From Blattamonas nauphoetae (Eukaryota; Preaxostyla; Oxymonadida), in assembly GCA_033064195.1 (NCBI GenBank), contig JARBJD010000309.1, positions 22,577-86,576 on the forward strand: a stretch of DNA of 64,000 nucleotides, in the 5' to 3' direction. This document shows positions 23,765-34,800 of the stretch, one piece after another (the stretch's first letter is position 1; each line of letters begins with the position of its first letter). The translations under genes were made by a program, and so were the position numbers. A model generated the notes under the pieces. That model was not told where the DNA came from and made no database searches. It saw nothing but the letters and a program-made list of their open reading frames with translations.

Positions 23765-24826
23765 ATGGCAACAACAACACATTCAATGAACACATCCACT
23801 GATGCCCCTCTGAATTGTCCACAAGAATCAACTTCAATTGTCATCCATTTGCATGAACCATTCCTCAAATTCGATCCCACTTCAGATTTGTCATTCGAAG
23901 ACCAATCAAAGATTTACTGCTCGCTTGTTGCCCTCGTGAAAGCCAAGTGCCCACTTGACGATGCCCTTCAAGAAAGAGCCGTCCGATTTCTGAAGAGCCT
24001 CCGACCGGAGTGGGGCGAAGATCTTGCAGCGAAACTCATCACTGAACTCGTTCCCTCAACAGCCGGATCGCCTTCTGGCTTTATTGATAGTATTATCACT
24101 CTTCTGTCGTCTCCACATTCGATATTGAGGGCAGCAGCGTTGTCGTTCGTTCGACAAGCAACAGTAGTCTCATCAACAGAAATTCGATGTCTTCTTATGG
24201 AATCAGATCTCGTCAGCAAAGTATTAACGTCTGTTCATCTTCACACCCCGCCTATCGCAGGAACTGAAACAATATTCAACAATCTCATCAGAATCGTCTG
24301 AAATTGTGTCGATCCCGCATTTCCATTCTCTGTGCGTGCACTTGGAATCACTACTGCTGTTGACGAATCCAACCATCGTGAAATGATTTTTCAGAAGGTC
24401 GTCCTTCCATCGTCTCAATTTGTGACATTTCTGATCTCAAATCGATATACTCTCGATGAAAAGTTGTTCGATTCCTTCATGTTTCTGTTGACCACACAAA
24501 TTCGAATAAGCTCATTTCATCGTCCAACATTGGATTTTGTTCTCGCATCTCCGATTGCGATGGCTTTCTCAAGTTGTCTCTCGATCGTCGACAATGATTA
24601 TCGCCTCGGCGCGAATATCTCCAAAATCAACCGTTCACTCAGAGAATGGACTGAAGAAGGACAAGAAGTGGTCCAATCTTCGAAACAGATGCTGCAAGCA
24701 CTGTTTTCGGAAGGCTTCAAAGACACACTCGAACAAATGATGAAACATGACAAAAGTGCATATTATGGTCTCCGTGTTGTTGAAGAGTGTTACCTTCTCT
24801 CACAGGAACTGGGATCGAATGTGTGA
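23765..24826 (+). pseudogene. Family gene C, full length with one in-frame TGA
   Basis: A 353-codon frame carries all family blocks (SKIYCSLVALVKAKCPL, GSPSGFIDSIITLLSSPHS, NHREMIFQKVVLPSSQF, SFHRPTLDFVLASPIAMAF, FKDTLEQMMKHDK). A TGA sits at 24299-24301 between NNLIRIV and NCVDPAF, where other members have variable residues. The rest is undamaged. Either the gene is newly dead, the base is an error, or the stop is read through. The leader has the family motif tgggaagatcctc upstream of the chosen ATG. Confidence 0.75.
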
Positions 24827-26230
24827 GAATATCACAAGTTGCTCCTCAAATGACACATCGAAGCCGCCTCTCTCGAATGACTCCAAAATGATTTCTGCGG
24901 ACTCTCCTCGGATGTTGGGAATGCGATGATTGCTGGTGCAGATGAACAGATTCTGGGATCGCCTCCAATCGTCCAGAAATGGTTCGCTCTTTTGGGTTGG
25001 TCGTTCTCGACGCGGCTGTCTTTGACTGTCACATCGTCAACCGTCCTCTCTCCACACAATTCCTTGCGTCCCTGAACGATGCATTATGACCTGATTATCT
25101 TTCCCAATCTCGACTTTTGGACCATCTCTAAAACTCGTCTCGTTTATCTCGTCGAAATGGGATGTGCCCCACATTCCCGCCCTCCTACAGCCATCCCCGT
25201 TTTCTTCTGTGATCATCACGCCGGTTGACTATCCCCTCACTCGTTATTCTCGTTCCTGAAACCGATCCCAGACAGCCATCCAAAATCAAAGAATACACAC
25301 AACTCCCGACGACTCTATTTCTCAACACCATGTTTTCTCTGCATTGTTCGTCGTCAGAGATGGAACAACTTGTTGCGCAACTGGTTCCTGCCGTTCAACC
25401 GTAATCTCACATTCAGAGGCGACGAAGCTTGTCAACAGAGCCCAAAATCCGCTCTGATGTCGATTCTGGACAACATCCAAGTTGGTTTGCCAATCAACGG
25501 ATAAGAAGGAATGGCTCAACCCACAAAGCGCTGTTCAGATGTCGCTTTTGGAAGGCTGAATGATCGCCCGATTTCTCGCCCTTTGGACTGTGCATGCGTT
25601 GAATCGCTTTTCCGACGATGCGGAACTCCATCACGCCAACACTCCTCCAAACGAGCTCTCTTCTCAACACTGTCGTCACTCTCTTCAGATCGCCGTCAAT
25701 TCCACTCCAAACGACAGGATGGACTCCACAACGCCGCTGGCACAATCCAAACTGGAATTCTCAGCCATCTCGTTCCTCTGCTGGAATTGGATTCTGCGCT
25801 GGTGTTTTCGTCGTTCATCACTTCCAACACAGTCAGACGAGTTTGGAGTTGCACTGTTGTCATTTTCTGATGTTGATCCATTCTTCGATGGAACACGGTT
25901 GGATTGGCCTGCCCTTCTTCTGTCCTGCTGACTCAATTTCTTGCTTTTCTGAGCACGAATTCTTTTTCACTGAACTGGGCGGTATCGATCTTGATCAAAA
26001 CCCAACTCGCGCCCAACTGTTTCAATATGCCATTTTCGGACGAATTTTGCCCTTGTCATGTCTTTGCCATGAACGAGAATCGTCACCTCTTTTTGTCCAT
26101 CCATCGCGCTCGCATCTCTCCACCATCCACAATTCGAAAGTATTGGCTTCACCTGCGTTGATTGTTGGTTTGGGAATTGATTCTTGTTCGGATGCGGACA
26201 TTGAATGAGAACTACTCGACGAAAGTCCAA
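24827..26230. repeat. Downstream block of family gene C (longest copy)
   Basis: The first ~320 bp match the blocks 3' of the other family genes; the remainder matches the interior of the hAT-like element (785-1565). On the strand antisense to gene C a frame with GERTVDDVTVKDSRVEND and HFWTIGGDPRICSSAPA is open. On the sense strand no frame is preserved in all copies. The far part (25.5-26.2 kb) shows overlapping shadow frames but no gene I can support. Confidence 0.6.
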
Positions 26231-26384
26231 CATGCCAGGCCGAAAGATATTCGTTGCCAGTGATGGCTCATTTCATTCTTCTCTCAATCTTCATTTTATT
26301 TCTTCAAACAATGCGATAATTGTGCGTGAAGTTTCCTGAGAATGAGTGATTATCGACCAATGGGATGATCCTCTCCTCTTTTCA

Positions 26385-27789
26385 ATGGAAAATGAAACAG
26401 TTTCTTTCAAAGCTTCTAACGATACCTTATCGACTGACTCTCAGAAATCACCTTTGATTATCAAGTTTAAGGAGGAACCTTTCCTGTCCTTCGACGAAAA
26501 CTCAGAATTGTCGTTCTCTGAGAAATCAACCATTTACCGTTCTCTTGTTGCTCTTGTGAAAGCTGATTACCCGTTGAACAATGCCCTTGAAGACAAAGCT
26601 GCCAAATTTTTGAAGATCCTCGAACCAAAATGGAGGGATGAACAGTTTGCGAACATACAGGGTGAGCCAAAAGTAACCTTCTCTAGGGGCCGATCAAAGC
26701 CTTTTTCGACAAAAGTTAAAAAAGAGAGTTTCAAGACGTGAAATATGAAGAGAGTGATCATTAAAGCTTAACTGAATTCTCGTTCGTTTTTTGTCAGAAA
26801 TCGGGACATGCGAACGATCTGACTTCATTCGTACACTGCACTGAAGTTGATTAGAAAGAAATCAGTGAATGAGGTGGTGAGCAAACAGTATAGCGACAAC
26901 GATCTCTATTTGATGTTTGTTTTCGAAAAGATGACATAAAAACACAATTGTGGGATGAAGGTTACTTTTGGCTCACCCTGTACTCGTCACTGACCTCGTT
27001 CACTCTTCAGACGGATCGTGTGCTGGCTTTATTTCGAGCATTCTGACTCTGGTGTCATCTCCCCACTCGATGATAGTCATGGCAGCGTTGTCGTTCCTCA
27101 ACAAAACAATGAAAGTTGTGTCACCTGCAATTCGATGTCCTCTCGCGGAATCGGATCTCATTTCCAATGTCTTAGAAACCATTCAACCTCACACACTACC
27201 CATTTCACAAAAAGAAACCATTATCGCCCATCTCATCCAAATCATCGACGATTGTATCCTGCTTGCGCTTCCATTTTCTCTCGAACAACTTGGCATCACT
27301 GATACAGTCGACGAATACAACCATCGTGAAATGATCTTTCAGAAGATCGTTCTTCCATCATCTCAATTTTTCATCTTTCTGATCTCAAATCGGTATAGTC
27401 TCAGACAGGCCTTGTTGGACTCATTCATGGAGCTATTAGCCGTACTCCTTCGAATGTGCCCATTTCATCGTCCAACGTTGGAATATGTTCTCGCATCTCC
27501 GATTGCGATGGCATTCTCAAGTTGTCTTTCGATCGTCGAAAATGATGAACATATTGTTGTTTCTCTCCTCCACATCCACTGTTTGGTGGGAGCTTGCTTG
27601 ACAGAAGGTGTTGAATTTGTCAAATGTGGGAAACGGATGATGCAAGCTCTGTTTTCGGAAGGCTTCGAAGACACACTCGAACAGATGATCAAATTCGACA
27701 AAGATACAAATTGTGGTCATGGTGTTGAAAAATCTTGTCGCTCCATCTCGAAATTGCTGGGATCGAATATGGAATTCACTGGCTGGTGA
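26385..27789 (+). pseudogene. Family gene D, interrupted by a mariner-derived MITE
   Basis: N-terminal blocks (EKSTIYRSLVALVKADYPL, LEDKAAKFLKILEPKW) run to residue ~91, where the 323-bp MITE enters. The frame resumes at 26981 with LVTDLVHSSDG and continues to the C terminus (FEDTLEQMIKFDKDTN, TGA after GW). Removing the MITE and one TA gives uninterrupted FANILVTDLVHSS. The start is the ATG in ttttcaatgg used by other members; the leader motif tgggatgatcctc lies ~25 nt upstream. Confidence 0.85.
26658..26980. mobile_element. Mariner-derived MITE (323 bp) in family gene D
   Basis: TA is duplicated at 26656-26657 and 26981-26982. Inverted ends read CAGGGTGAGCCAAAAGTAAC. The interior aligns at both ends with the complete mariner at 39864-41180: gagagtttcaaga-gtgaaat and the ctgaattctcgttc region near the transposase stop on one side, atgcgaacgatc at the transposase start and acaattgtggg on the other. 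It is an internal-deletion derivative of a sister mariner. Confidence 0.85.
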
Positions 27790-28130
27790 GATCTCAAATG
27801 ACGCTTCGACACTACCTCTCTCGAATGACTCCACAATCATTTCTGCAGACTCTCCTCGGATGTTGGGAATGCAGTGATTGCTGGTGCCGACGAACAGATT
27901 CTGGGATCGCCTCCAATCGTCCAGAAATGGATTGCTCTTTTGGGTTCGTTGTTCTCAACGCGACTGTCTTTGACTGTCACATCGTCAACCGTCCTCTCTT
28001 CAATCAATTCCTTGCGTCCCTGAACGGCACATTGTGACCTGGTTATCTTTCCCATTCTCGACTTTTAACCCTGTCAGAAACGCTTCTCGTTTATCTCGCC
28101 GAAATGGAATGTGCCCCACATTCCCACCAT
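27790..28130. repeat. Conserved downstream block of family gene D
   Basis: Near-identical to the blocks behind genes C, E and F. Antisense frame with IEERTVDDVTVKDSRVEN is open. The region 28131-28500 beyond it shows no gene. Confidence 0.65.
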
Positions 28131-28521
28131 TCTCCAGCCATCCACAATCTGTTTGAGGTGTGTTCTGATGTTTTATTCTTTTTCTGTTGATGCCCTCGGC
28201 TGGTTCATCACTCTTTGTTCTCACCCCATTGGTCTGTTCGATCATCGCAGTGTTTTTCGATAAAACTCTCACGATACTGTTTAGGAATTCCTCTTAATGC
28301 ATATATTTCCATGTCTCAACAGTTGTTTGGGCTCCATATTTGGCACGCTTCGTCACGTGCGAGTTCTCTGCAAGTCCATCGAACTTGCTCGTTATATCGA
28401 ATGACTCATTTGATTCTGTTCTTCTTTGATTCTTTTCACTGACCAATTCATGTTTGGTGCAATTTGATTGTTCCGACTCAGTTCGTGACCCAAAATGGGA
28501 TGATCCTCCTACGTTTGTTCA

Positions 28522-29595
28522 ATGCAAGCAGAACTTTCTCGTTCGAAAACATCTTCTGATGCCTCTTTGAATCATTCACCGAATTCATCTCCGATTGTTA
28601 AGCCTGAAGAAGAGCCTTTCCTGAATATCGTTCACAAATCAGAATTATCGTTTGAGGAGAAATCAGCAATTTACTGTTCGCTTGTTTCCCTCGTTAAAGA
28701 GGAATATCCATTCGACAAAACTCTCCAAGACAGAGCTGCCCAGTTTTTGAAAATCCTCGAGCCGAAATTGGGCGAATTCCATTTTCCAGCAAAACTCGTC
28801 ACAGACCTCGTTCCCTCTTCAGCCGGATCACCTTCTGGCTTTGTTGAGAGTATTTTCATTCTGCTGTCGTCTCACCACTCGACTGTAGTCGTAGCAGCGT
28901 TGTCATTCCTCCACCAAACAGCAGTAGAATCATCACGCCACCTTCTATGTCGTCTCGTGGAATCAGATCTCGTCACCAACGTCTTCACGTCTATTCAACC
29001 ACACACCCTGATAATTCCAGGAAACGAAACGATGTTCAACCGTCAAGTCGACATCATCAACTTTCTCGCAAATCTAGCACTTCCGAGATCTCTCGAAGAA
29101 CTTGGCATTACTGCCACAGTCGACACACTCAACCATCGTGAAATGATCTTTCGGAAGGTCGTCCTTCCATCGTCTGAATTTGTGACATTTCTGATCTCAA
29201 ATCGATGTTTCCTCAATGGAGATGTGTTGAGCTCCTTCATGTCTCTATTAGCAACACTCCTTCGAATCGGCCCATTTCATCGTCCAACATTGGAAATTGT
29301 TCTCACATCTCCGATTGTGATGGCATTTTCATGTTGTCTCTCGTGCGTCGAAGATGATTCATTCAAATGGCGTCGTTTCACCATCTTCTACTTTGCGCTT
29401 CAAGAATGGAAAAGAGCAGGCCCAGAAGTGTCCCAATCTGGAATACGGATGATGCAAGCTCTGTTTTCGGAAGGCTTCGAAGACACTCTCGAACTGATGG
29501 TAATCCGCAATGAAAGCGGAAATTATGGCCGCGTTCTTGTCAATGACTACCTGAATATCTCACAACAGCTGGGATTGAATGCGAAAAGACTGTGA
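28522..29595 (+). CDS. Intact member of the 357-residue helical family (gene E)
   Basis: This is a 357-residue open frame, the same length as members F and H. Conserved blocks in order: EEPFL at ~35, EKSAIYCSLVSLVKEEYPF at ~53, LVTDLVPSSAGSPSGFVESI at ~95, SSHHSTVVVAALSFLHQTA at ~120, CRLVESDLV at ~142, NHREMIFRKVVLPSSEF at ~205, PFHRPTLEIVLTSPIVMAF at ~252, QALFSEGFEDTLELM at ~315. There is no signal peptide, membrane segment or catalytic motif. The alternating helices suggest an ARM/HEAT-like scaffold (inference). The family is many-copy in this genome; its function is unknown. The ATG lies in the context ttcaatg, with the leader motif tgggatgatcctc ~22 nt upstream. Confidence 0.85.
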   Translation: MQAELSRSKTSSDASLNHSPNSSPIVKPEEEPFLNIVHKSELSFEEKSAIYCSLVSLVKEEYPFDKTLQDRAAQFLKILEPKLGEFHFPAKLVTDLVPSSAGSPSGFVESIFILLSSHHSTVVVAALSFLHQTAVESSRHLLCRLVESDLVTNVFTSIQPHTLIIPGNETMFNRQVDIINFLANLALPRSLEELGITATVDTLNHREMIFRKVVLPSSEFVTFLISNRCFLNGDVLSSFMSLLATLLRIGPFHRPTLEIVLTSPIVMAFSCCLSCVEDDSFKWRRFTIFYFALQEWKRAGPEVSQSGIRMMQALFSEGFEDTLELMVIRNESGNYGRVLVNDYLNISQQLGLNAKRL

Positions 29596-29940
29596 CCGAT
29601 TGAGATCTGAAGCGACACTTCGAAGCCGCCTCTCTCGAACGGCTAACACTGATTTCTGCGGGCTCTCCTCGGATGTTGGGAATGCTGTTATTGCTGGTGC
29701 GGAAGAACAGATTGTGGGATGGCCTCCAATCGTCCAGAAATTGTTTGCTCTTTTGGGTTGGTCGTTCTCGACGCGGCTGTCTTTGACTGTCACATCGTCA
29801 ACCGTCCTCTCTCCAAACAATTCCTTGTGTCCCTGAACGATGCATTGTGACCTGATTATCTTTCCCAATCTCGACTTTTGAACATCTCCAAAACAATTCT
29901 CGTTTATCTCGTTGAAATGGGATGCACCCATCATTCAATC
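29596..29940. repeat. Conserved downstream block of family gene E
   Basis: Copy of the ~320-bp block found behind the other family genes. Antisense frame GERTVDDVTVKDSRVEND is open for over 100 codons here. From 29941 to 30131 the sequence still resembles the extended block at 25.2-25.4 kb. Confidence 0.65.
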
Positions 29941-30131
29941 CGTTCCACAGCCATCCACTATTGGTTCTCTGATCATCAAGCCAGTTGAATATCCTCTCAC
30001 TCATTATTCTCGTTCCTTCAACCGATCCCAAACAGCCATCCAAAATCAAAGAACACAATCGACTCCAGCCGACTCTGTTTGTCCTCACCTGGTTTGTTCT
30101 GCCTGGTCCATCGTCAGAGATGGAACAACTT

Positions 30132-30530
30132 CAGTCATTCCGGCTTCCGGTATTTGGTTCTCATTTTTTTCAAAGAAAGGGTTGATCTCAATTTGTCCGC
30201 GAATTTTAGAAAAATAAACAATTAGAGCAGTGAGTGACATTGATATGATCACACGAGATGGTTGTTTGTTCCTCAATTTCAATTTCTTCCTGCTGAAGAC
30301 GGTGTGGAGACTGGTCAACCGGACTCAAGTTGAAATTATGGATTGAACTCAATCTGAACTCATTAACGATTGCTTTATTTTCATTTTAGCATCACTTGTT
30401 CAATAATTACTGGCCTTTCCTGCTGTTTGATTGAAGAATGATAAATAGAAATGGAATTGAAAGCTCGTTCTCATTGATCACCCCTTTCTTGTTTTTTTTA
30501 AGAACCAAATACCGGAAGCCGGAATGACTG
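30132..30530. mobile_element. MITE with CAGTCATTCCGGCTTCCGG ends (399 bp)
   Basis: Perfect inverted ends CAGTCATTCCGGCTTCCGG (30132 onward) and the reverse complement up to 30530, continuing through TATTTGGTTCT. The empty site can be read from 25.36 kb, where gatggaacaacttgttg is uninterrupted; here aactt and ttgttg flank the element, so the duplication is TT (2 bp). No coding capacity. Confidence 0.75.
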
Positions 30531-30789
30531 TTGTTGATCAACAGGTTGCAGTCGTTCAACAGCGCGCTCACATTCTGAAGCGAAAGGGAACATTTTTTAT
30601 TTTCACTTCACAGTGAGCCTTTCTTCCACAGTTTCTTTTGATAATTCATTTTGATGTTCATTTCATGTAAAGGTGAAGATCTTCCCCACAACGTCTGTAT
30701 CTCTCTGAACTGTTCATTCAAGAAATGGCGACACATTCAGTCTCCCTCATTATTCATATCATTTTTCCTGTAATATATCCTTTCTTCAG

Positions 30790-31711
30790 GAATTGGAGCA
30801 CAACCGAATGTACGGTTCTCGAAAGCATATTGATCGAGATTTCACACCATCTGGAAACTAGTGTGGCTTCTCTCATTTTCGTAAGTTCCAATATCTCAGT
30901 CCTGTTGGTTCAATCCGGACGTATGATCCCCAGAGACACCGCGAAGCCACATGGCCAACAATTCGAACATTCCCCCAAGCAAATCGTCTGTTTAACAATT
31001 ATCTGCCTTTTTTTAGCACTCCTCGATGTGTCACTCATCATTATTTCTATTTTTTTCAAACTTTCGCTCCTTTTTACCTCTTCATATGCTCTCCTTTTCT
31101 CTCCTCACAGGAACCAGTAATCACACTGATTCTGTCGAACGTGAGCTGGGACCCAAAATTCGAGCACCAGCGCCAGTTGCAAAAGCGGTTGATTTGGAAA
31201 GAGAGATGGGAGCAAAGCGGGGAGGTGTGCTTATTCTTTCTTTCAACGATCAAAGTCACGAATGCTCGAAACGGCATCCCGTGCCGACGAGGCGGAGACA
31301 AAGCATATGGAACAGTGGAATACTCTCCCGGGTTTTATCAACAGCCCTCTCTTCCTTCGAGAGTTCCAGTTTTCGAGTTTGATCTTGTCGCTTTTGGCAA
31401 TTAAGGCATTTTCTCTCTGTTTCAGCAAAACTATGAATATGACATCTTCACTACATCCATCTTCTGCACTTGCAACGGCTGTTATTTCGGCCCCAAACCG
31501 AAATTGGGTCGAAGAAGAAAAAGAACGACAAAAACAGGAAGAATTGGAGAAAGCTCGGAAAGAAGTTGAAGAATTGAATAAATGGGCCTTTGATGAGAAA
31601 AGGAAGGAAGAATCGAAGAAATTGAAAGAAGCTGCAAAGAAGGACGAGACTGAAGGAAAAGAACGCGTCCAAAGTGCCACAAAGAAAGGCAAGAAGGCTA
31701 AAGCCAAGTGA
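30790..31711 (+). CDS. Intron-containing host gene, lysine-rich C terminus, product unknown
   Basis: Exon 30790-30860 (ELEHNRMYGSRKHIDRDF) joins in frame to an exon at 30900 (NYPVGSIRTYDPQRHREATW) across a 39-bp GT-AG intron. Further exons follow after the acceptor ending ctcctcacag at ~31110 (VERELGPKIRAPAPVAKAV) and after ctgtttcag at ~31427. The last gives a charged coiled coil (KQEELEKARKEVEELNKWAF) and ends KKGKKAKAK, TGA at 31711. The exact donors between 30990 and 31430 are not settled, nor is the 5' exon. An upstream ATG at 30524 is rejected because it lies in a MITE end. I do not recognise the family; it could be a cytoskeletal or RNA-processing protein. Confidence 0.55.
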
Positions 31712-31867
31712 GACAGCTCCTCTTTGTTGTGTTCATCTGAAATTTAGTATTTGAGTCTTGTTTTCATCATTTCCATTTCATACCCTTCTTGATTGTCTGA
31801 GCAGTCGTGTCATCTTTTCTCTGCTATCGCATTCTTATCTCCCGTCAATGCTCTACACACAGTGACG

Positions 31868-34800
31868 ATGAGAGAGGGAGAAGTGAGTTTCGAAGTAACG
31901 AATCAGACTCAGGTCATTTCAAAGAATGATTTTTGATCCACCCAAAAATTACTTTTTCTATTTGAATGAACGCAGCATTTCAAGCGATTGCGGTATGATT
32001 TCACATTCCAGATCATATAAAATTCTCTTTAAATCGAATTCACCTCCTTGATTTTAGACACCAACGTGTCATAGAACGTACAAAGAGAATCTTCCAGATT
32101 CAACTCCCAATCGTCTTTTCACTGATCAAAAGGATAATATTCTTGAAAATGATAACCAGCTTTCTGCAACTCCAAAACCTAGCAGTGATGATATCCAAGT
32201 TCTCGATTTCACAACAAGATTAGAGCAGACAGTCGTCAGAAAGTTCAATTCAATCCTCTCCCCATTTTCTCCCGATTCATGGACAAAAGTCATTTCTCCC
32301 TCACTTCTTCCGCCAAATTCAGCTGGTCTCTGGAGTCCTATTATCTCCGAACCTTTCATCTCACTGAGAAACGAATACGACAAATTCATGACGCTTTTTG
32401 ATCGGAACAGACTGAAGCTATCAAACACTCTAAGCATTCCAACAAACGCCCAACTGAAAAACCGACTTAGCTCGCTTTTCGGTTCAAATTATGATCCTCT
32501 CTGGCTCTCAATCGGGATGATCTGGATTCTGCAAAAGCCGATCGGTCAGAAGAAGAAATCTGGATGTGTAAAGATCCCTGATAAAGCTACTCTTCAGAGC
32601 ATACTAAAAGAGGCATTCCCGTCTCAAGAAAAAGCTATCACTCCATATCTGAAGAAACTCTTGTTCTTGCCAGTATTTCTTGATCACCTCCACGCTATGC
32701 AACAATCTCACCCAACATCCTCGGAAAATGGGGAGATCTCGCCTTCAACAGAACTCGGCGTCAACAGACCACTCTTATTTCAGGCCTCTTCCACTCAAAA
32801 ATCATCTCGCGAAATTTTGGATATTCTAGGCCAAAATTTGCTGGTCGGGACGGCTTCTCTTTCCCGGCAATTGAAGACAGACAGATTGGAAGTGAAATAT
32901 GGGCAAACAGCGCATGATGAATATGATTGTTGCGTGCGGTTGGCTAGCCTCGACTTTTGCGACGGTGCGCGATTAGCAAAGCTTGTCGACACACTCCGAA
33001 GTGAGCTCCGATCAGAAAATGTCCAACACACGCCGCTATTTCCAACATTAACCCTTCCAGCGACATCACAAGCACAAAAAAAGCGAAACATCCAGATTGT
33101 TCTGGACAGCCTCCAGAAAGACGAATCTCGCCCGTATTCTTCTGAGTTCGAGACCACTCTCGTTGACGAGCTTCAGTCACTTTTTGAGGCAACGACACCG
33201 TCTGAACAGACCATAACGAGAGGACCTGCGGACAGGATGGATCTGTCGTGGGTGCAAACCGACGAGATCGTTGTTGGGCATCGTCAAAAAACGCTTGCTC
33301 TATGCATCCGAATCATGTTTTATTTTGATCGAGAAATATCGTGGTTTGCACATGCTGAAGACACGACGGATGGATCGGCCCCGATCATGCCCAAAAACAA
33401 CAAGGAAGCAGCTTCCCTGGTCGCGTCATGGGTAAGAAACCATATTTCATCTCTTCTCGCACCATCGCCTGCACAAACGCCCCTCCTTGACATTCTGCAT
33501 TCTGGGCAGCTGGTTTGTCAGCTCATCCATATCCACCTTCCAGAGCTCATCCCTCTGTACAAAATGAACTCGATATGGCTTCAAGAAGGATCGTCTGCAT
33601 TCAATTCCCTCGATTCTCTCTCGTATTCGGAGAAATTGAAGATAAGACAAATTGAGGGACGGATCACAAAAGTCGGATGGTGGGAAATGGCCCGCAATAG
33701 TCTTCGTCGAATGGGCGGTGTTGGAGACGTAGTTGATGAATGTGCCCTCCTCTGGGCCCACCACGATCCATCCGCAAACACTCCATTTCGTCTCCCTCCA
33801 GCTCTCCTCTCGTCATCCATTCTGTACACCTTCAACCGACTCTCGTCGCTGTCTCGCACTGTCTGCCAAACACATCACGCCGCAGTTGTTATTCAGTCCG
33901 CGTGGCGAGGGTGGAGGGAGCGACATGCGGCGGGAGAGAGGAGAGAAGGGATGATGGGAGGAGTTGAGAAGCGTGTCTGGTTGGATGCATCCAAAGTTGC
34001 AGTCCGAGTTCCAAAAGTGAGTGAAGAGGAAGAGGAGGATGATGAATGCGATTCAGAACACGATGAATGCGATTCAGAGCACGATGAACGCATGCTGAAG
34101 GATGAAATCACAGAACAACACGATGTCGGTTCTGATTTGGAAGCTGACCATGAACAGAACACGCAGAGAGATGAAGAAAGAATTACGAACGAACAGATCG
34201 ACACTGTAGTCAATGAACAAGACATAAGAGAGGAAGAACATGAACAGATCATGCAAAGAGATGAGACAAAAGAAGACAAAGAGGACATCTGGCAATGCGA
34301 AGGAGAACATGGCACTGAACAACAGAAACAGATATCTTTCGAAGGAGAAGATGCCACTTGCGAAGGTCGTCTCGAAGATGAGGAGGAACTGACACCAAGC
34401 GAGACAAACGTGTGTTCTGACGATGGAAACAATGATCCCAAAATGAAAGAGGAAGAAAATGAACAGATTTTGGATCGGAAGGAAATGTCGGACACGAAAA
34501 TCGAATCAGATGCCGTTTCAGCCTCCCATCTCCTTTCACAACCTGTCGAGACGTGTTCGCTCCATCCATCACACTCGAACACATCCCAATCACCCGAATC
34601 CACTCCCACTCGCCTCCCCACCACACCATCCACTCCAACCCAATCTCCAATCAACTCAGCCATCTCCGAACTTCTCTCAGCCCTCTCCCAGCCTTCCTCT
34701 CCAACCGACCCAACCGACGGAAACATCGACAGCGACGATGAATCAGACGACTCTGAATCATCGACATCCAAACCACAACACCAACACTCTCACCAACCAT

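Noticed and set aside
30524-30600. First exon MTVVDQQVAVVQQRA for the gene at 30.8 kb
   Set aside because: The ATG lies in the inverted end of the MITE at 30132-30530 and the rest matches the non-coding downstream block at 25.4 kb.
34249-34771. Minus-strand Ser/Cys-rich protein of 292 codons
   Set aside because: Shadow of the acidic, Glu/Asp-rich linker of the ASPM-like gene on the opposite strand.
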